Source of the DNA: Neobacillus sp. DY30
GTDB lineage: Bacteria > Bacillota > Bacilli > Bacillales > Cytobacillaceae
Assembly: GCF_030123065.1 (NCBI RefSeq)
Contig: NZ_CP126093.1
Span: 5,958,001-6,022,000, forward strand
DNA length: 64,000 nt
Direction of reading: 5' to 3'
Shown piece by piece: positions 1 through 11,364 of this stretch. Positions within the stretch are counted from its first letter, which is position 1. The number at the start of each line of letters is the position of its first letter. The position numbers were made by a program, and so were the translations under genes. A model generated the notes under the pieces. It saw only the letters and a list, made by a program, of their open reading frames with translations, made no database searches and was not told the origin of the DNA.

Positions 1-1049
1 TTGCTCGTTTGATCTTCTAGCGTTAATGCGTCGATGATTTCATCAAGCTTACCTTCGATGATTTGATCAAGCTTTTGAAGAGTTAAGCCGATACGGTGGT
101 CTGTCACACGGTTTTGCGGGAAGTTGTAAGTACGAATACGTTCAGAACGGTCACCTGTACCAACCGCAGATTTACGGACCTGATCATACTCTGCCTGTGC
201 TTCCTGCTGAAACTTGTCATAGACACGCGCACGTAATACCTTCATCGCTTTGTCTTTGTTTTTATGCTGAGATTTTTCATCCTGGATAGATACCACGATA
301 CCAGTCGGAATATGCGTTAAACGAACGGCTGACATCGTTGTATTAACCGACTGTCCGCCGGCGCCGCTTGAAGCAAACGCATCAAAACGGATATCCTTAT
401 CATGAATTTCTACTTCAACATCTTCTGCCTCTGGTAAGCAAACAACGGTAGCCGTTGAAGTATGAATGCGTCCGCCTGATTCTGTTTCCGGTACACGTTG
501 AACACGGTGGGCGCCATTTTCAAATTTCAATTTGGAATAGGCACCTTGACCATTGATCATAAAGCTGATTTCTTTGTAACCACCAAGACCTGTTGGGTTG
601 GCATCAATTAATTCCGTTTTCCAGCCCTGCGCTTCTGCATAACGGCTGTACATACGGTAAAGCGTACCAGCAAATAACGCAGCTTCCTCGCCGCCTGCTG
701 CTCCGCGGATTTCAAAGATAACGTTTTTGTCATCATTCGGATCCTTCGGAATCATCAGGAACTTCATTTTTGCTTCTAGTTCCTCGATTTGCTTTTCAAG
801 CTCATTGACTTCTTCTTTGACCATTTCACGCATTTCGTTGTCGAGTTTCTCCTCAAGCATTGCCTTGGCATCCTTGAGTTGTTCGCGAACCTCTTTGTAT
901 TCACGATACGTTTGTACAGTCTCTTGTATATCAGATTGTTCTTTTGAATATTCACGAAGTTTTTTTGAATCATTAATAATGGTCGGATCGCTCAAAAGTT
1001 CATTTAGTCTCTCATAGCGATCTTCAACGGATTGAAGACGATCAAACAC
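1..1049 (-). CDS. prfA: Peptide chain release factor 1, 3' end cut by window
   Basis: Release factor that reads UAA and UAG and triggers peptidyl-tRNA hydrolysis on the ribosome. The minus-strand frame starts with a GTG ([18 protein letters not shown]) behind an AGAGGTG ribosome binding site and stays open to the window edge. The catalytic GGQ is encoded at 351-359 (about residues 231-233), within SGAGGQSVN, and the RVPETE-GGRIHTS recognition region precedes it. About 349 codons are present of the usual 355-360, so only a few C-terminal residues are missing. It does not read UGA, which is relevant to the selenocysteine UGA in fdnG further along. Confidence 0.96.
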   Translation of the reverse strand, partial: MFDRLQSVEDRYERLNELLSDPTIINDSKKLREYSKEQSDIQETVQTYREYKEVREQLKDAKAMLEEKLDNEMREMVKEEVNELEKQIEELEAKMKFLMIPKDPNDDKNVIFEIRGAAGGEEAALFAGTLYRMYSRYAEAQGWKTELIDANPTGLGGYKEISFMINGQGAYSKLKFENGAHRVQRVPETESGGRIHTSTATVVCLPEAEDVEVEIHDKDIRFDAFASSGAGGQSVNTTMSAVRLTHIPTGIVVSIQDEKSQHKNKDKAMKVLRARVYDKFQQEAQAEYDQVRKSAVGTGDRSERIRTYNFPQNRVTDHRIGLTLQKLDQIIEGKLDEIIDALTLEDQTS

Positions 1050-1166
1050 AGTTATTCACCTCTATTTTTGTCCATAACATTCTAATTATAGTATAGGTGA
1101 AAACCCCCGTCAAAACCAAATTCATCCGGAAAAAAATTCAGACGGTGGTTTGGAGGCACATAAACG

Positions 1167-1197
1167 AAAAAAACATGCCCTGAAGCCAGAGCATGTT
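1167..1197 (-). terminator. Rho-independent terminator of the lipoprotein gene
   Basis: Read on the minus strand, an AACATGC stem closes over about 12 nt and is followed by a run of Ts. The stem begins inside the stop codon of the lipoprotein gene. Confidence 0.75.
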
Positions 1198-1651
1198 ATC
1201 GTTCTCTTATGTCGAAGGAATAACGCGGCAGTGCTTGTACAAGTTTTTGGCGAAGGCGATCGATCGCCTTATCGCGTTCTTTGCCATTAAGACTTCCCCG
1301 AGTATCAACGGTTACAGTCATACGATCCCCTGCATTATTAATCCAAATGGATTCGGATCTAAACTCATGGGTGCCATTTACAACGTCTCTCGCAACGTCT
1401 ATATCCCTTCCGAAATCATTTCTGTTCGAGGCATCATTCAAGCCCGTTCCTGTCAAATTGAGGAAGTTTGGATTTTGGTCAGACATTGGACCCATGTCAC
1501 GGTCTGGCATTTTATTAGCCCTGTTGGCCATATAATTCGGGTTCATCGTGTCTTTACGCAAGTCGTAGGCGGTATTGTTCGTGTCGTTTCCTTTCATACA
1601 AGCCGTCAGCATGAGAACAGAAAACAACGAAGGAATTATCCACTTTTTCAA
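1196..1651 (-). CDS. Sporulation-type lipoprotein (YhcN/YlaJ-like)
   Basis: A 151-residue secreted lipoprotein. The N-terminus has two lysines, a hydrophobic stretch and the lipobox LTAC, so Cys18 is the predicted lipidated residue. The middle is rich in Asn, Asp and Met and the C-terminus is a small folded region (VARDVVNGTHEFRSESIWI and following), as in the YhcN/YlaJ family of spore lipoproteins. The start is a TTG placed 6 nt after AGGAGGTG. It sits between tdk and prfA, where Bacillus subtilis carries a small uncharacterised gene. The family assignment is by resemblance and no specific function can be given. Confidence 0.75.
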   Translation of the reverse strand: MKKWIIPSLFSVLMLTACMKGNDTNNTAYDLRKDTMNPNYMANRANKMPDRDMGPMSDQNPNFLNLTGTGLNDASNRNDFGRDIDVARDVVNGTHEFRSESIWINNAGDRMTVTVDTRGSLNGKERDKAIDRLRQKLVQALPRYSFDIRER

Positions 1652-1719
1652 CGCTTACACCTCCTACAACTATCTTTCCCAAGCACCTGAAGGAACGTCC
1701 TAGTAAGATTATGCCAAAT

Positions 1720-1753
1720 AAAAAAAGTGCAAGAAGGCAGTGCCTCTTACACT
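1720..1753 (-). terminator. Terminator downstream of tdk
   Basis: Inverted arms AGTGYAAGARGGCA directly follow the tdk stop codon on the minus strand, and a run of seven Ts follows the hairpin. Confidence 0.8.
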
Positions 1754-2365
1754 TTATTTTACCAAAGGTTCTTGCGTTCGGTAGGATGCAGTTTTAGGTA
1801 CTTCATGATGATGACGGCAGCGCGGCTCATAGGCTTCTGAAGCACCGACTAAAATCACAGGATCATGATAAGAAGCGGGTCTTCCATCAATTAAGCGCTG
1901 TGTCCGGCTTGACGGTGATCCACATACACTGCAGACAGCTTGAAGCTTTGTTACCGTTTCAGCAACCGCCATCAATGCCGGCATTTGCCCAAAAGGTTCG
2001 CCTCGGAAGTCCATGTCTAACCCTGCAACCACGACACGGTGACCGCTGTCAGCAAGCTGCTGAACTACTCTTACAATCCCTTCATCGAAAAATTGCACTT
2101 CATCAATGGCAATAATGTCGATATCCGCCTCTACATGGTGTAAAATCTCTATCGAATGGGAAATCGGCTTCGCATGAAAAGAGTTGCCATTATGGGATAC
2201 GACAGAATGTTCGCTATAGCGATTGTCAATTTTCGGCTTGAAAACAGCTATTTTTTGTTTAGCAAATTCAGCCCGTCTGACACGGCGAATCAATTCCTCT
2301 GATTTTCCTGAAAACATACTGCCGCAGATAACCTCAACCCATCCGAGTTGCTTCATTAAATACAT
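1754..2365 (-). CDS. tdk: Thymidine kinase
   Basis: Phosphorylates thymidine (or deoxyuridine) to dTMP in the cytoplasmic salvage pathway. The 203-residue product has the P-loop GSMFSGKS at residues 15-22, the DEVQFF motif with the metal-binding Asp near residue 90, and the C-terminal zinc ligands as CSVCG plus a Cys-His pair (CRHHH), the type II thymidine kinase layout. An AAGGAG site precedes the ATG. It lies between rpmE and the lipoprotein gene, as in other bacilli. Confidence 0.95.
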   Translation of the reverse strand: MYLMKQLGWVEVICGSMFSGKSEELIRRVRRAEFAKQKIAVFKPKIDNRYSEHSVVSHNGNSFHAKPISHSIEILHHVEADIDIIAIDEVQFFDEGIVRVVQQLADSGHRVVVAGLDMDFRGEPFGQMPALMAVAETVTKLQAVCSVCGSPSSRTQRLIDGRPASYHDPVILVGASEAYEPRCRHHHEVPKTASYRTQEPLVK

Positions 2366-2437
2366 AAATCGGCGTCTCCTTCCTATGTACGAAACCTATT
2401 ACGTCTATATTTTTGTAATTTAACATGTTTTATTCAA

Positions 2438-2477
2438 TTAAAAAACAGGCAAGTAAGTGTTTCTGCTTGCCTGTTTT
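2438..2477 (-). terminator. Terminator downstream of rpmE
   Basis: Arms AAAACAGGCAAG and CTTGCCTGTTTT flank a loop of about 12 nt just after the rpmE stop on the minus strand, and Ts follow the hairpin. Confidence 0.8.
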
Positions 2478-2483
2478 GTGAAA

Positions 2484-2696
2484 TTATTGTTGTTGGTTCT
2501 TAAGGCCGTATTTTTTGTTGAAACGGTCTACACGTCCACCAGCTTCAGCGAATTTTTGACGACCAGTATAGAATGGATGACATTCTGAACAAGTTTCAAC
2601 GCGAATTTCTTTTTTAACTGATCCAGTTTCAAAAGTGTTTCCGCATGCACAAGTCACCTGTACCATTTTATAATTTGGATGAATTCCTGCTTTCAT
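2484..2696 (-). CDS. rpmE: 50S ribosomal protein L31, zinc-containing form
   Basis: Ribosomal protein of the large subunit. The 70-residue product starts [10 protein letters not shown] and carries C-A-C and C-S-E-C, the four zinc-binding cysteines of the C+ form of L31 (the zinc-free paralogue lacks them). The chosen ATG is the second of two in frame. The first directly abuts the AGGAG site, while the second has normal spacing and matches the conserved L31 N-terminus. The C-terminal NQQQ extends slightly beyond the B. subtilis length of 66. Confidence 0.93.
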   Translation of the reverse strand: MKAGIHPNYKMVQVTCACGNTFETGSVKKEIRVETCSECHPFYTGRQKFAEAGGRVDRFNKKYGLKNQQQ

Positions 2697-2861
2697 TCTT
2701 TTCATCTCCTTCCGCCCTGAATCCTTCGAAACAGAGTTATATAAATGCCTGTCTTAAAAACAAGCATCAAATACTAAAAACACACTGTTCACATTATAAC
2801 AAGATGAGTCTATTTTGGCAAGCTGGGTTTTAATGGATTTAGATAATTCTGCATAGATGGG

Positions 2862-3113
2862 TCTGTTGATTTTCGCTCCACTAAGGAATGCTTCCTCGAA
2901 TAATCACCGCAGGGACAGGCGGTCTTTGCCTGTCCGAGGCACTTCGCTTTCCGCAGGCGTTGCGGTGAGCCTCCTCGGCGCTAGCGCCTGTGGGGTCTCA
3001 CCTGCTCCGTACTCCTGCAGGACATTGAAGGGCTTCTCTGAATCCGCCCACGCACGAAGAAAATGCGATAGCATTTTCGAGGAGTCTCCGTGCCTTCCGC
3101 GAAAATCAACAGA
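2862..3113. repeat. Dispersed hairpin element, family 1, full copy
   Basis: A 252-bp element filling most of the rho-rpmE gap (2697-3156). The ends are a perfect inverted repeat (TCTGTTGATTTTCGC). Inside are a hairpin with GGACAGGC arms and the palindrome GGCGCTAGCGCC. A related copy lies at 12439-12629 and an ends-only form at 31233-31258. Short reading frames exist on both strands within it but have no ribosome binding sites. Nothing else was recognised in this gap. Confidence 0.85.
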
Positions 3114-3156
3114 GTTTAAAATCATCTAAACTTGTATACAGACTAGATATTAATAA

Positions 3157-4422
3157 TTAAGATCTTCTTCCCTTTAACTCTTCCCCAATTTGTGCGAAGA
3201 ATTCTTCGTTGGATTTAGTTTGTTTTAGTTTTTTCAGGAAGCGTTCGGCGAAGTCTGGTGAGTCGGACATGGATTTTCTGATTGCCCATAGCTTGTCCAG
3301 ATGGTCTTTAGGAAGAAGCAATTCTTCTTTTCTTGTACCGGAGCGGCGAATATCCATTGCTGGGAAGATACGGCGCTCTGCAAGTGCACGGTCAAGATGC
3401 AGTTCCATATTACCAGTTCCTTTAAATTCTTCATAAATGACATCATCCATACGTGATCCTGTATCCACCAACGCTGTTGCCAGGATTGTTAAGCTGCCGC
3501 CCTCTTCAATGTTTCGGGCTGCACCAAAGAAACGCTTTGGACGGTGGAATGCTGCTGGGTCGATACCACCGGAAAGTGTCCGGCCGCTTGGCGGAATGAC
3601 AAGGTTATAGGCCCGCGCCAAACGTGTGATACTGTCCATCAAAATGACAACATCGCGTTTATGCTCCACTAGGCGCATTGCACGGTCCAATACAAGCTCA
3701 GCGACTTTAATATGGTTCTCAGGGACCTCATCAAACGTAGAGCTGACAACATCACCCGCAACCGAGCGCTCGATGTCGGTAACCTCTTCAGGACGCTCAT
3801 CGATTAAGAGTACGATTAATTCCACTTCAGGGTGATTGGTGGTAATGCTGTTAGCGATTTCTTTTAACAGCATCGTTTTCCCTGCCTTTGGAGGCGCGAC
3901 AATTAAGCCCCTTTGCCCAAATCCAACTGGAGCAACTACATCCATAATTCTTGTCGAGATATATTTTGGAGTGGTTTCAAGTTTCATATGTCGATTCGGA
4001 TAGAGAGGAGTTAATGCTGGGAAGTGAACGCGTTCTTTTGCTGATTCTGGATCTTCACCGTTAACTGCTTCTACATGTAAAAGTCCATAGTAACGTTCGT
4101 TTTCTTTTGGCGGACGAACCTTACCAGATACTTTATCCCCATTCCTTAAATCGAAGCGGCGGATTTGTGATGCAGAGATATAAATGTCTTCCGAACTTGG
4201 TGAATAGTTGATCGGACGTAAAAAACCAAATCCTTCTGACTGGATAATTTCGAGTACGCCTTCCATGAAAAAATAACCTTGCTGTTCCGCACGTGATTTT
4301 AAGATAGCAAAAATAAGTTCTTTTTTCGATAACTTGCTGTAATACGTCACCTTGTATTCGCGCGCAAGCTCATAAAGCTCTTTCAGCTTCATGTTTTCTA
4401 AACTTGATATAGTTAATTCCAT
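3157..4422 (-). CDS. rho: Transcription termination factor Rho
   Basis: Hexameric RNA-dependent ATPase that ends transcription of untranslated RNA. The 421-residue protein has the N-terminal Rho-N helical domain (about 1-45), the cold-shock-like RNA-binding domain (about 50-120, with GFGFLRP), and the ATPase domain with Walker [10 protein letters not shown] and Walker [17 protein letters not shown]. The ATG at 4422 was chosen over a GTG four codons upstream because [20 protein letters not shown] matches the family start, although its ribosome binding site is weak (GTGG). It lies between rpmE and glpX as in other bacilli. Confidence 0.95.
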   Translation of the reverse strand: MELTISSLENMKLKELYELAREYKVTYYSKLSKKELIFAILKSRAEQQGYFFMEGVLEIIQSEGFGFLRPINYSPSSEDIYISASQIRRFDLRNGDKVSGKVRPPKENERYYGLLHVEAVNGEDPESAKERVHFPALTPLYPNRHMKLETTPKYISTRIMDVVAPVGFGQRGLIVAPPKAGKTMLLKEIANSITTNHPEVELIVLLIDERPEEVTDIERSVAGDVVSSTFDEVPENHIKVAELVLDRAMRLVEHKRDVVILMDSITRLARAYNLVIPPSGRTLSGGIDPAAFHRPKRFFGAARNIEEGGSLTILATALVDTGSRMDDVIYEEFKGTGNMELHLDRALAERRIFPAMDIRRSGTRKEELLLPKDHLDKLWAIRKSMSDSPDFAERFLKKLKQTKSNEEFFAQIGEELKGRRS

Positions 4423-4630
4423 AGTACACCACACTTTAAAATTTTTACTCTATTCCGTTCCCGGAGTTACAAAAGTATAATAGAGGGTCTCAAAATTGAG
4501 GAAATAGTAGAAATGAATAGAATAGCAGAATCTTTATTTTTTATAAAACACTATCTATTGTACCCTTTGTTTTAAAAAATAATCAACTGGAATTTTTCAA
4601 TTGGAGGGGGTAATAGATTCTGGATGGAGA

Positions 4631-4660
4631 TAAGAGACTAGAGTCGATTCTAGTCTCTTA
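4631..4660. other. Perfect 12-bp stem-loop between glpX and rho
   Basis: Arms TAAGAGACTAGA and TCTAGTCTCTTA around a 6-nt loop. No T run follows on the minus strand, so it is not a classic intrinsic terminator of glpX. It lies in the transcribed leader of rho if the two genes are co-transcribed. Confidence 0.7.
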
Positions 4661-4681
4661 CTAAGTATTTGTTATAAAGGA

Positions 4682-5644
4682 TTATCTAATCACTAAATTT
4701 GGTTTCTTTTTCAAGCTATGACGGCCTTCCACAAAACGAACCGTACCTGATTTCGCACGCATAACGATTGAATGGGTAGAACCATAAGATCCCTTAAACT
4801 GAACGCCGCGCAGCAATTCACCATCGGTTACACCGGTGGCTGCAAAAATAGCGTCGTCTCCTTTAACAAGGTCTTCCATACGAAGCACCTTATTGACATC
4901 TAGTCCCATTTTTACACAGCGCGCTAATTCTTCATCTGTTTGAGGAAGCAATTTCCCAATGATTTCACCGCCAAGGCACTTTAAGGCAACGGCTGAGAGT
5001 ACGCCTTCCGGAGCACCGCCAGAGCCGAATAAAATATCAACACCCGTGTCGTCAAAAGCCGTATTGATTGCACCTGCTACATCGCCATCATTAATTAGTT
5101 TAATCCTTGCTCCTGCTTCACGAAGCTGGGAAATAATATGCTGGTGTCGTGGACGGTTTAATACGGTCGCAACCACATCTTCAATATCTTTATTTTTCGC
5201 TTTCGCTACTGCTTTAAGATTATCGAAGACGGAAGCGTTGATATCGACAAGGCCTACTGCTTCAGGACCAACTGCAATTTTCTCCATATACATATCTGGT
5301 GCATGAAGTAAATTGCCATGGTCTGCCACTGCTAGTACAGCAAGGGCGTTCCAGCTCCCTGACGCTAGAATATTCGTACCTTCAAGCGGATCAACCGCAA
5401 CATCCACTCGCGGACCGTAACCATTTCCTAGTTTCTCACCAATATAAAGCATCGGAGCCTCGTCCATCTCGCCTTCACCAATGACAACAGTTCCCTTCAT
5501 TGGGATTGTGTCAAACACATCACGCATCGCTGATGTTGCAGCTCCATCCGCTTCATCTTTTTTCCCGCGTCCCATCCAGCGTGCAGAAGCAAGTGCAGCA
5601 GCTTCCGTTACGCGGACAAGCTCCATTGAAAGACTTCTCTCCAT
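4682..5644 (-). CDS. glpX: Fructose-1,6-bisphosphatase, class II
   Basis: Hydrolyses fructose 1,6-bisphosphate to fructose 6-phosphate in gluconeogenesis. The 320-residue protein shows the class II metal and substrate motifs [10 protein letters not shown] and DPLEGT, plus the late GSGGAPEGV loop. The start [17 protein letters not shown] has a GGAG site and matches the family; an in-frame extension of 15 residues upstream has no site. It lies between murA and rho, the B. subtilis ywjI position. Confidence 0.94.
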   Translation of the reverse strand: MERSLSMELVRVTEAAALASARWMGRGKKDEADGAATSAMRDVFDTIPMKGTVVIGEGEMDEAPMLYIGEKLGNGYGPRVDVAVDPLEGTNILASGSWNALAVLAVADHGNLLHAPDMYMEKIAVGPEAVGLVDINASVFDNLKAVAKAKNKDIEDVVATVLNRPRHQHIISQLREAGARIKLINDGDVAGAINTAFDDTGVDILFGSGGAPEGVLSAVALKCLGGEIIGKLLPQTDEELARCVKMGLDVNKVLRMEDLVKGDDAIFAATGVTDGELLRGVQFKGSYGSTHSIVMRAKSGTVRFVEGRHSLKKKPNLVIR

Positions 5645-5724
5645 GTTCTCCGGTCCCCCCAAGTTTTCTATTATACTGATCAATATCATTAGTATAACAT
5701 ATTTAGAGGATTAGTATAGCTTAT

Positions 5725-7014
5725 TTAAGTGTTCTTTAGTTGTTCCACTTCTTCTTTTGTTAAAGCTTCCCGCCAAACGGTTGCACCTAAGCCATTTAGT
5801 TTTTCAACCAGCTGGCTGTAACCGCGGTCAATATGATCAAGACCTGTGACTTCAGTAATACCCTCGGCCATAAGACCGGCAATAAACAGCGACGCCCCTG
5901 CTCTTAGATCACTCGCCTTCACCTTCGCACCTTGAAGCTTTACAGGTCCGCTAATGATCGCTGAGCGGCCTTCCACTTTAATGTTGGCATTCATTCTTCT
6001 TAATTCATCAATATGTTTAAAACGGGCACCATAAATAGTATCCGTTACTACACTAGATCCGGCTGCTTTTGTTAACAGCGTCGTAAACGGCTGCTGCAGA
6101 TCCGTTGGAAAACCAGGATAAACGAGTGTTTTAATATCAACAGCTTTCAACTTTTCCGAACTGCTGACAAACACTTGATCATCGCCTGTTTCAATTGTTA
6201 CACCCATTTCTCTCAGCTTGGCAATCAATGATTCTAAGTGCTGCGGAATAACATTATCAATTAAAACGCCTTCCCCCATGGCTGCACCTAAAATCATATA
6301 AGTGCCGGCTTCAATCCGGTCAGGGATAATGGTATGACGACAGCCATGCAGCGTATCGACACCATCAATTCGGATAACATCAGTTCCAGCACCTTTTATC
6401 TTGGCACCCATATTGGTTAGAAGGGTTGCGACATCAATAATTTCCGGTTCTTTTGCAGCGTTTTCAATTATGGTCCTGCCTTTAGCTCTGACGGCCGCCA
6501 ACATAATATTAATGGTAGCACCAACACTGACGACATCGAGATAAATACGTGCGCCGCGAAGCTCGTCCGCACGCAAATAAATCGCTCCCTGCTCATTTGT
6601 TACCTGAGCGCCGAGTGCTTCAAAGCCTTTAATATGCTGATCAATTGGGCGTGGACCAAGATGACATCCACCAGGTAAACCAATGACAGCCTTTTTAAAA
6701 CGACCGAGCATCGCCCCCATGAGATAGTAGGAGGCACGAAGCTTCTTTACCTTCCCGTTTGGCAATGGCATTGAAATCATCGTCGATGGGTCAACCGTCA
6801 TATCAAAATCATTCGAAAGTTCAACTTTCCCGCCAATTTCTTCGAGTAAGTCCTTCAAAATTTCCACATCGGAAATATCCGGCAGCCCTTCGATTGTTAC
6901 CGGTGATTCTGCTAAAATGGTCGCTGGTATCAACGCAACTGCACTGTTTTTTGCACCACTTATTCTTACGGTTCCTTTAAGCGGATATCCGCCCGCAATT
7001 TTAAGTTTTTCCAT
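5725..7014 (-). CDS. murAB: UDP-N-acetylglucosamine 1-carboxyvinyltransferase (second MurA type)
   Basis: First committed step of peptidoglycan synthesis: transfers enolpyruvate from PEP to UDP-GlcNAc. The 429-residue product starts [20 protein letters not shown] behind AAGGGAG; the 23 residues upstream lack a site. The catalytic Cys lies in [12 protein letters not shown], the fosfomycin target. Position between fba and glpX marks it as the MurAB/MurZ paralogue of bacilli rather than MurAA. The transaldolase gene that lies between fbaA and this gene in B. subtilis is not present here. Confidence 0.92.
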   Translation of the reverse strand: MEKLKIAGGYPLKGTVRISGAKNSAVALIPATILAESPVTIEGLPDISDVEILKDLLEEIGGKVELSNDFDMTVDPSTMISMPLPNGKVKKLRASYYLMGAMLGRFKKAVIGLPGGCHLGPRPIDQHIKGFEALGAQVTNEQGAIYLRADELRGARIYLDVVSVGATINIMLAAVRAKGRTIIENAAKEPEIIDVATLLTNMGAKIKGAGTDVIRIDGVDTLHGCRHTIIPDRIEAGTYMILGAAMGEGVLIDNVIPQHLESLIAKLREMGVTIETGDDQVFVSSSEKLKAVDIKTLVYPGFPTDLQQPFTTLLTKAAGSSVVTDTIYGARFKHIDELRRMNANIKVEGRSAIISGPVKLQGAKVKASDLRAGASLFIAGLMAEGITEVTGLDHIDRGYSQLVEKLNGLGATVWREALTKEEVEQLKNT

Positions 7015-7329
7015 TTTCGACTCCCTTCTATGCCATTGGGATGGAATGTGACCTTTTATTAAACAACTAAATTGATAATCCACTTGTCTTTTAGGTAATT
7101 ATTTCCAACAGCAAATTACATAATCCGACAGTTTGTCTATCATCTAGTTTACACCAATATTTAATTTTCATGTATCAATATCAGAAAAAGTTTTAAAAAA
7201 TGGAAAATTTTTCGTTTCAATCCTTAACTAGCCTTTTCGACAAATTTAGCCAAAATTCAGACTACTTATTATAATTTGAAACCGCCCATTTTAAAAATGG
7301 GCGGTTTCTTTGTTGAGTCTTGTTGTATA
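7015..7329. other. Gap between fba and murA
   Basis: An AT-rich 315-bp gap. It holds the fba terminator hairpin at 7278-7308 and otherwise only runs of A and T. No remnant of a transaldolase gene was recognised. Confidence 0.6.
7278..7308. terminator. Terminator hairpin downstream of fba
   Basis: Strong stem GAAACCGCCCAT over a short A/T loop, placed just past the fba stop codon. The T tract on the minus strand is weak. Confidence 0.7.
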
Positions 7330-8187
7330 TTAAGCTTTACCTGAAGAACCGAATTCGCGCATTTTGCCAATAACAGTTGCTTTGATCGCATCACGAGCTG
7401 GGCCTAAGTATTTACGTGGATCATACTCTTCTGGCTTCGCTGCTAATGTTTCGCGAACTGCTTTTGCAGATGCAATTTGGTTTTCAGTGTTTACGTTAAT
7501 TTTCGCTGTTCCAAGTGAAATAGACTTTTGGATATCGTGTGTTGGAATCCCAGTTCCACCATGTAATACAAGTGGAAGACCAGTTGCTTGACCGATTGCT
7601 TCCATTTCTGGGTAACCAAGCTTTGGCTCACCTTTGTAAGGTCCATGTACAGAACCTAGTGCAGGTGCTAGACAGTCAATACCTGTGCGCTTAACAAGCT
7701 CTTCACACTCTTTAGGATCTGCGTAAATAACGCCTTCAGCAACAACATCGTCTTCTTGTCCGCCAACAGTTCCTAATTCAGCTTCAACAGAAACACCTTT
7801 TGAATGAGCGTACTCAACCACTTTTGAAGTAGTTGCTACGTTTTCTTCAAACGGATGGTGAGAAGCATCAATCATAACAGAAGTGAAGCCTGCATCGATT
7901 GCTTCTTTACACTTTTCGAAGCTTGAACCGTGATCCAAGTGGATCGCAACAGGAACAGTAATTTTGTAATCTTCTAATAAACCTTCTACCATTTTTACAA
8001 CAGTCTTGAAACCGCCCATGTAACGAGCAGCGCCTTCAGAAACACCAAGAATAACAGGTGATTTTTCAGCTTCTGCTGCTTGTAAAATAGCTTGTGTAAA
8101 CTCAAGGTTATTTAAGTTGAACTGCCCAACTGCATAGCCTTCCGCTTTCGCTTTGATGAGCATTTCTTTCATTGAAACTAAAGGCAT
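7330..8187 (-). CDS. fbaA: Fructose-bisphosphate aldolase, class II
   Basis: Zinc-dependent glycolytic aldolase that interconverts fructose 1,6-bisphosphate with dihydroxyacetone phosphate and glyceraldehyde 3-phosphate. The 285-residue protein has the zinc-binding HLDHG near residue 85, the glycine loop [19 protein letters not shown] and INVNTENQ, all typical of the family. The ATG follows an AAGGAGG site. It lies directly downstream of spo0F, as in B. subtilis. Confidence 0.96.
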   Translation of the reverse strand: MPLVSMKEMLIKAKAEGYAVGQFNLNNLEFTQAILQAAEAEKSPVILGVSEGAARYMGGFKTVVKMVEGLLEDYKITVPVAIHLDHGSSFEKCKEAIDAGFTSVMIDASHHPFEENVATTSKVVEYAHSKGVSVEAELGTVGGQEDDVVAEGVIYADPKECEELVKRTGIDCLAPALGSVHGPYKGEPKLGYPEMEAIGQATGLPLVLHGGTGIPTHDIQKSISLGTAKINVNTENQIASAKAVRETLAAKPEEYDPRKYLGPARDAIKATVIGKMREFGSSGKA

Positions 8188-8418
8188 TTTGTTTCCTCCT
8201 TGGTATAGGTGTATATCTCCTCGAATTAGGGCTTTCCTATTAAGGATTTCCTACCATTTTACTGATTATGTACGCTCGAGTAAGATAAGTGACCAGTAAA
8301 AGTTCATAAGTAATCATACCAAACAGATTCGTAAAATTCCATTAATGTAGACGAGTTTTTTAAATGTTCACAATGAAAGCGGCAACAGTTTTCGACAATT
8401 ATCTTTTATTAAAAATGA

Positions 8419-8790
8419 CTAATTTGTTTTTTGAGGAATGTGCTTTCTTACCGCTGCACGTATATCATCAATATCAAACGGCTTCGCAAAATGTGTGATT
8501 GCTCCAAGATCCCGCGCTTCCTGAATCATATCCAGCTCCCCGTAAGCGGTCATAATAATCACGCGGATATCTGGGTCAATGACCTTCATTCTTTTTAAAA
8601 TTTCAATACCATCCATACCCGGTATTTTCATATCCAATAGGACGAGATCTGGGTCATGCTTCGTAACAATATCAAGTGCCTGTATTCCATTTGCTGCCTG
8701 AAAGGTTTGATACCCTTCCTTTGAGAATACCTCATTTAATAAAATGCGGATCCCAAATTGGTCGTCAACAATTAAAATTTTCTCTTTCAT
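8419..8790 (-). CDS. spo0F: Sporulation phosphorelay response regulator Spo0F
   Basis: Single-domain response regulator that accepts phosphate from the sporulation kinases and passes it to Spo0B. The 123-residue product has the acidic pair Asp9-Asp10 in ILIVDDQ, the phosphoacceptor Asp53 in [13 protein letters not shown], the conserved Thr in IIMTAYG and Lys in HFAKPFD. There is no output domain, as expected. It is nearly identical in pattern to B. subtilis Spo0F. A sigma-H-like promoter with an overlapping Spo0A box precedes it. Confidence 0.96.
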   Translation of the reverse strand: MKEKILIVDDQFGIRILLNEVFSKEGYQTFQAANGIQALDIVTKHDPDLVLLDMKIPGMDGIEILKRMKVIDPDIRVIIMTAYGELDMIQEARDLGAITHFAKPFDIDDIRAAVRKHIPQKTN

Positions 8791-8850
8791 AACTCCACCT
8801 CTTCCACCCTAATTTTATCTATAAATGATTCCTAATTCTTCCACTAAATA

Positions 8851-8879
8851 ATCTTCGACATTTCTATTAAAAATCCTCT
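8851..8879 (-). promoter_or_regulatory. Predicted sigma-H promoter with Spo0A box for spo0F
   Basis: Read on the minus strand, AGAGGATTT (8871-8879) and GTCGAAGAT (8851-8859) are 11 nt apart, close to the sigma-H consensus RNAGGAWWW-N11/12-RNNGAATWW. TGTCGAA at 8854-8860 matches the Spo0A box TGNCGAA and overlaps the -10. Control of spo0F by sigma-H and Spo0A is known in B. subtilis; use of this site is inferred. Confidence 0.6.
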
Positions 8880-8905
8880 ATTTTGTTTGAGGTATTTTAT
8901 GGTAA

Positions 8906-8933
8906 TTGTCTTTTGATTTCAAAAGGCTATAAT
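8906..8933 (+). promoter_or_regulatory. Predicted sigma-A promoter for ywjG
   Basis: TTGTCT (8906-8911) and TATAAT (8928-8933) are 16 bp apart, only about 25 bp before the ywjG start. The -35 is imperfect. Confidence 0.5.
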
Positions 8934-8956
8934 AACCTTGTGAAGGAGGGCTTTAC

Positions 8957-9454
8957 TTGTTAAAAATGTTTACAACCCAATTAACCGGTTTATTTAAACG
9001 AATTGAAGAGAAAGGAGAATTTTCCTTGGAGGACGGTGCCCGCCTGCTAGCCCAGGGACAAAATATTTATGTTGTCGGCTTCAAGGAAATGAAGGGCATT
9101 GAATTTGAAGCATTAGAGGGTGCAGAACCATTAAAAGGTGCTTTAACAAATGTTGACGAAGCGACCAGTGCTGACAGGGTGCTTCTGTTTTCACGGACAT
9201 CCGCTGACCAAGAAGCAGCTGAATTGGCTGGTAAGCTTCATCAAAAAGGAATTCCCTTTGTAGCCGTATCTACATCAATTGAGGACGGAAAACTTGAAGA
9301 GTTAGCTGATGTTTATATTAATTTACAGCTGAAAAAGGGGTTACTTCCCGATGATTTCGGAAATCGGTATGGTTATCCGTCTTTAATGGCAGCATTGTAT
9401 GTTTATTATGGCTTAAAATTTACAATTGATGAGATTTTAGCAGAATATGAATGA
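8957..9454 (+). CDS. ywjG: DUF2529 family protein YwjG
   Basis: A conserved 165-residue protein of unknown function in bacilli. The fold looks like a Rossmann or SIS-type sugar-phosphate domain, with a VYVVGF-like strand, a short loop and alternating helices, but no catalytic motif is obvious. The start is a TTG 6 nt after AAGGAGGG; the first ATG is three codons later with poorer spacing. It is divergent from spo0F and convergent with pyrG, the B. subtilis arrangement. Confidence 0.85.
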   Translation: MLKMFTTQLTGLFKRIEEKGEFSLEDGARLLAQGQNIYVVGFKEMKGIEFEALEGAEPLKGALTNVDEATSADRVLLFSRTSADQEAAELAGKLHQKGIPFVAVSTSIEDGKLEELADVYINLQLKKGLLPDDFGNRYGYPSLMAALYVYYGLKFTIDEILAEYE

Positions 9455-9460
9455 TGGGGA

Positions 9461-9485
9461 ACGGCCTTGGTGTGGCCGTTTTTTG
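9461..9485 (+). terminator. Terminator of ywjG
   Basis: ACGGCC and GGCCGT arms around a 7-nt loop, followed by six Ts, directly after the ywjG stop codon. Confidence 0.85.
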
Positions 9486-9502
9486 TTTTGTACATTTAGA
9501 CA
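9486..9502 (+). repeat. Solitary unit of the TTTTGTACATTT repeat
   Basis: TTTTGTACATTTAGACA lies between the terminators of ywjG and pyrG. The identical 17-mer is the terminal unit of the array at 39468-39579, and a one-base variant ends the array at 20241-20324. Confidence 0.75.
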
Positions 9503-9522
9503 ATATATGGAAACTAACCTCA

Positions 9523-9555
9523 TAAAAAAACCAGTCCCCCAACACAGAGAACTGG
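9523..9555 (-). terminator. Terminator of pyrG
   Basis: CCAGT and ACTGG arms enclose a partly paired loop, followed on the minus strand by seven Ts. It lies just after the pyrG stop codon. Confidence 0.7.
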
Positions 9556-9565
9556 CCCAATTATC

Positions 9566-11272
<1,707 letters not shown>

Positions 11273-11286
11273 TCATTTATTGAAAA

Positions 11287-11326
11287 AATAAAAAAGCACT
11301 CCGCTTACGCAATGTAAGGGGAGCGC
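11287..11326 (-). terminator. pyrG leader attenuator
   Basis: Read on the minus strand, AGCGCTCC and GGAGTGCT arms with inner CTTAC/GTAAG pairs, then TTTTTTA, form an intrinsic terminator about 40 nt into the pyrG leader. The 5' arm holds a pyrimidine tract (CTCCCCTT). In the known B. subtilis mechanism this tract pairs with extra Gs added to the transcript start when CTP is low, which prevents termination. Confidence 0.85.
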
Positions 11327-11364
11327 TCTATAAGCAAATTATGATCCGTTCCTTTTTAAAGGAG

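Noticed and set aside
1193-1690. 165-residue plus-strand frame over the lipoprotein gene
   Set aside because: No ribosome binding site; the minus-strand gene has a lipobox, a good site and a terminator.
2857-3129. Genes on either strand in the rho-rpmE gap
   Set aside because: The open frames come from the dispersed family 1 repeat; the related copy at 12439 does not preserve them.
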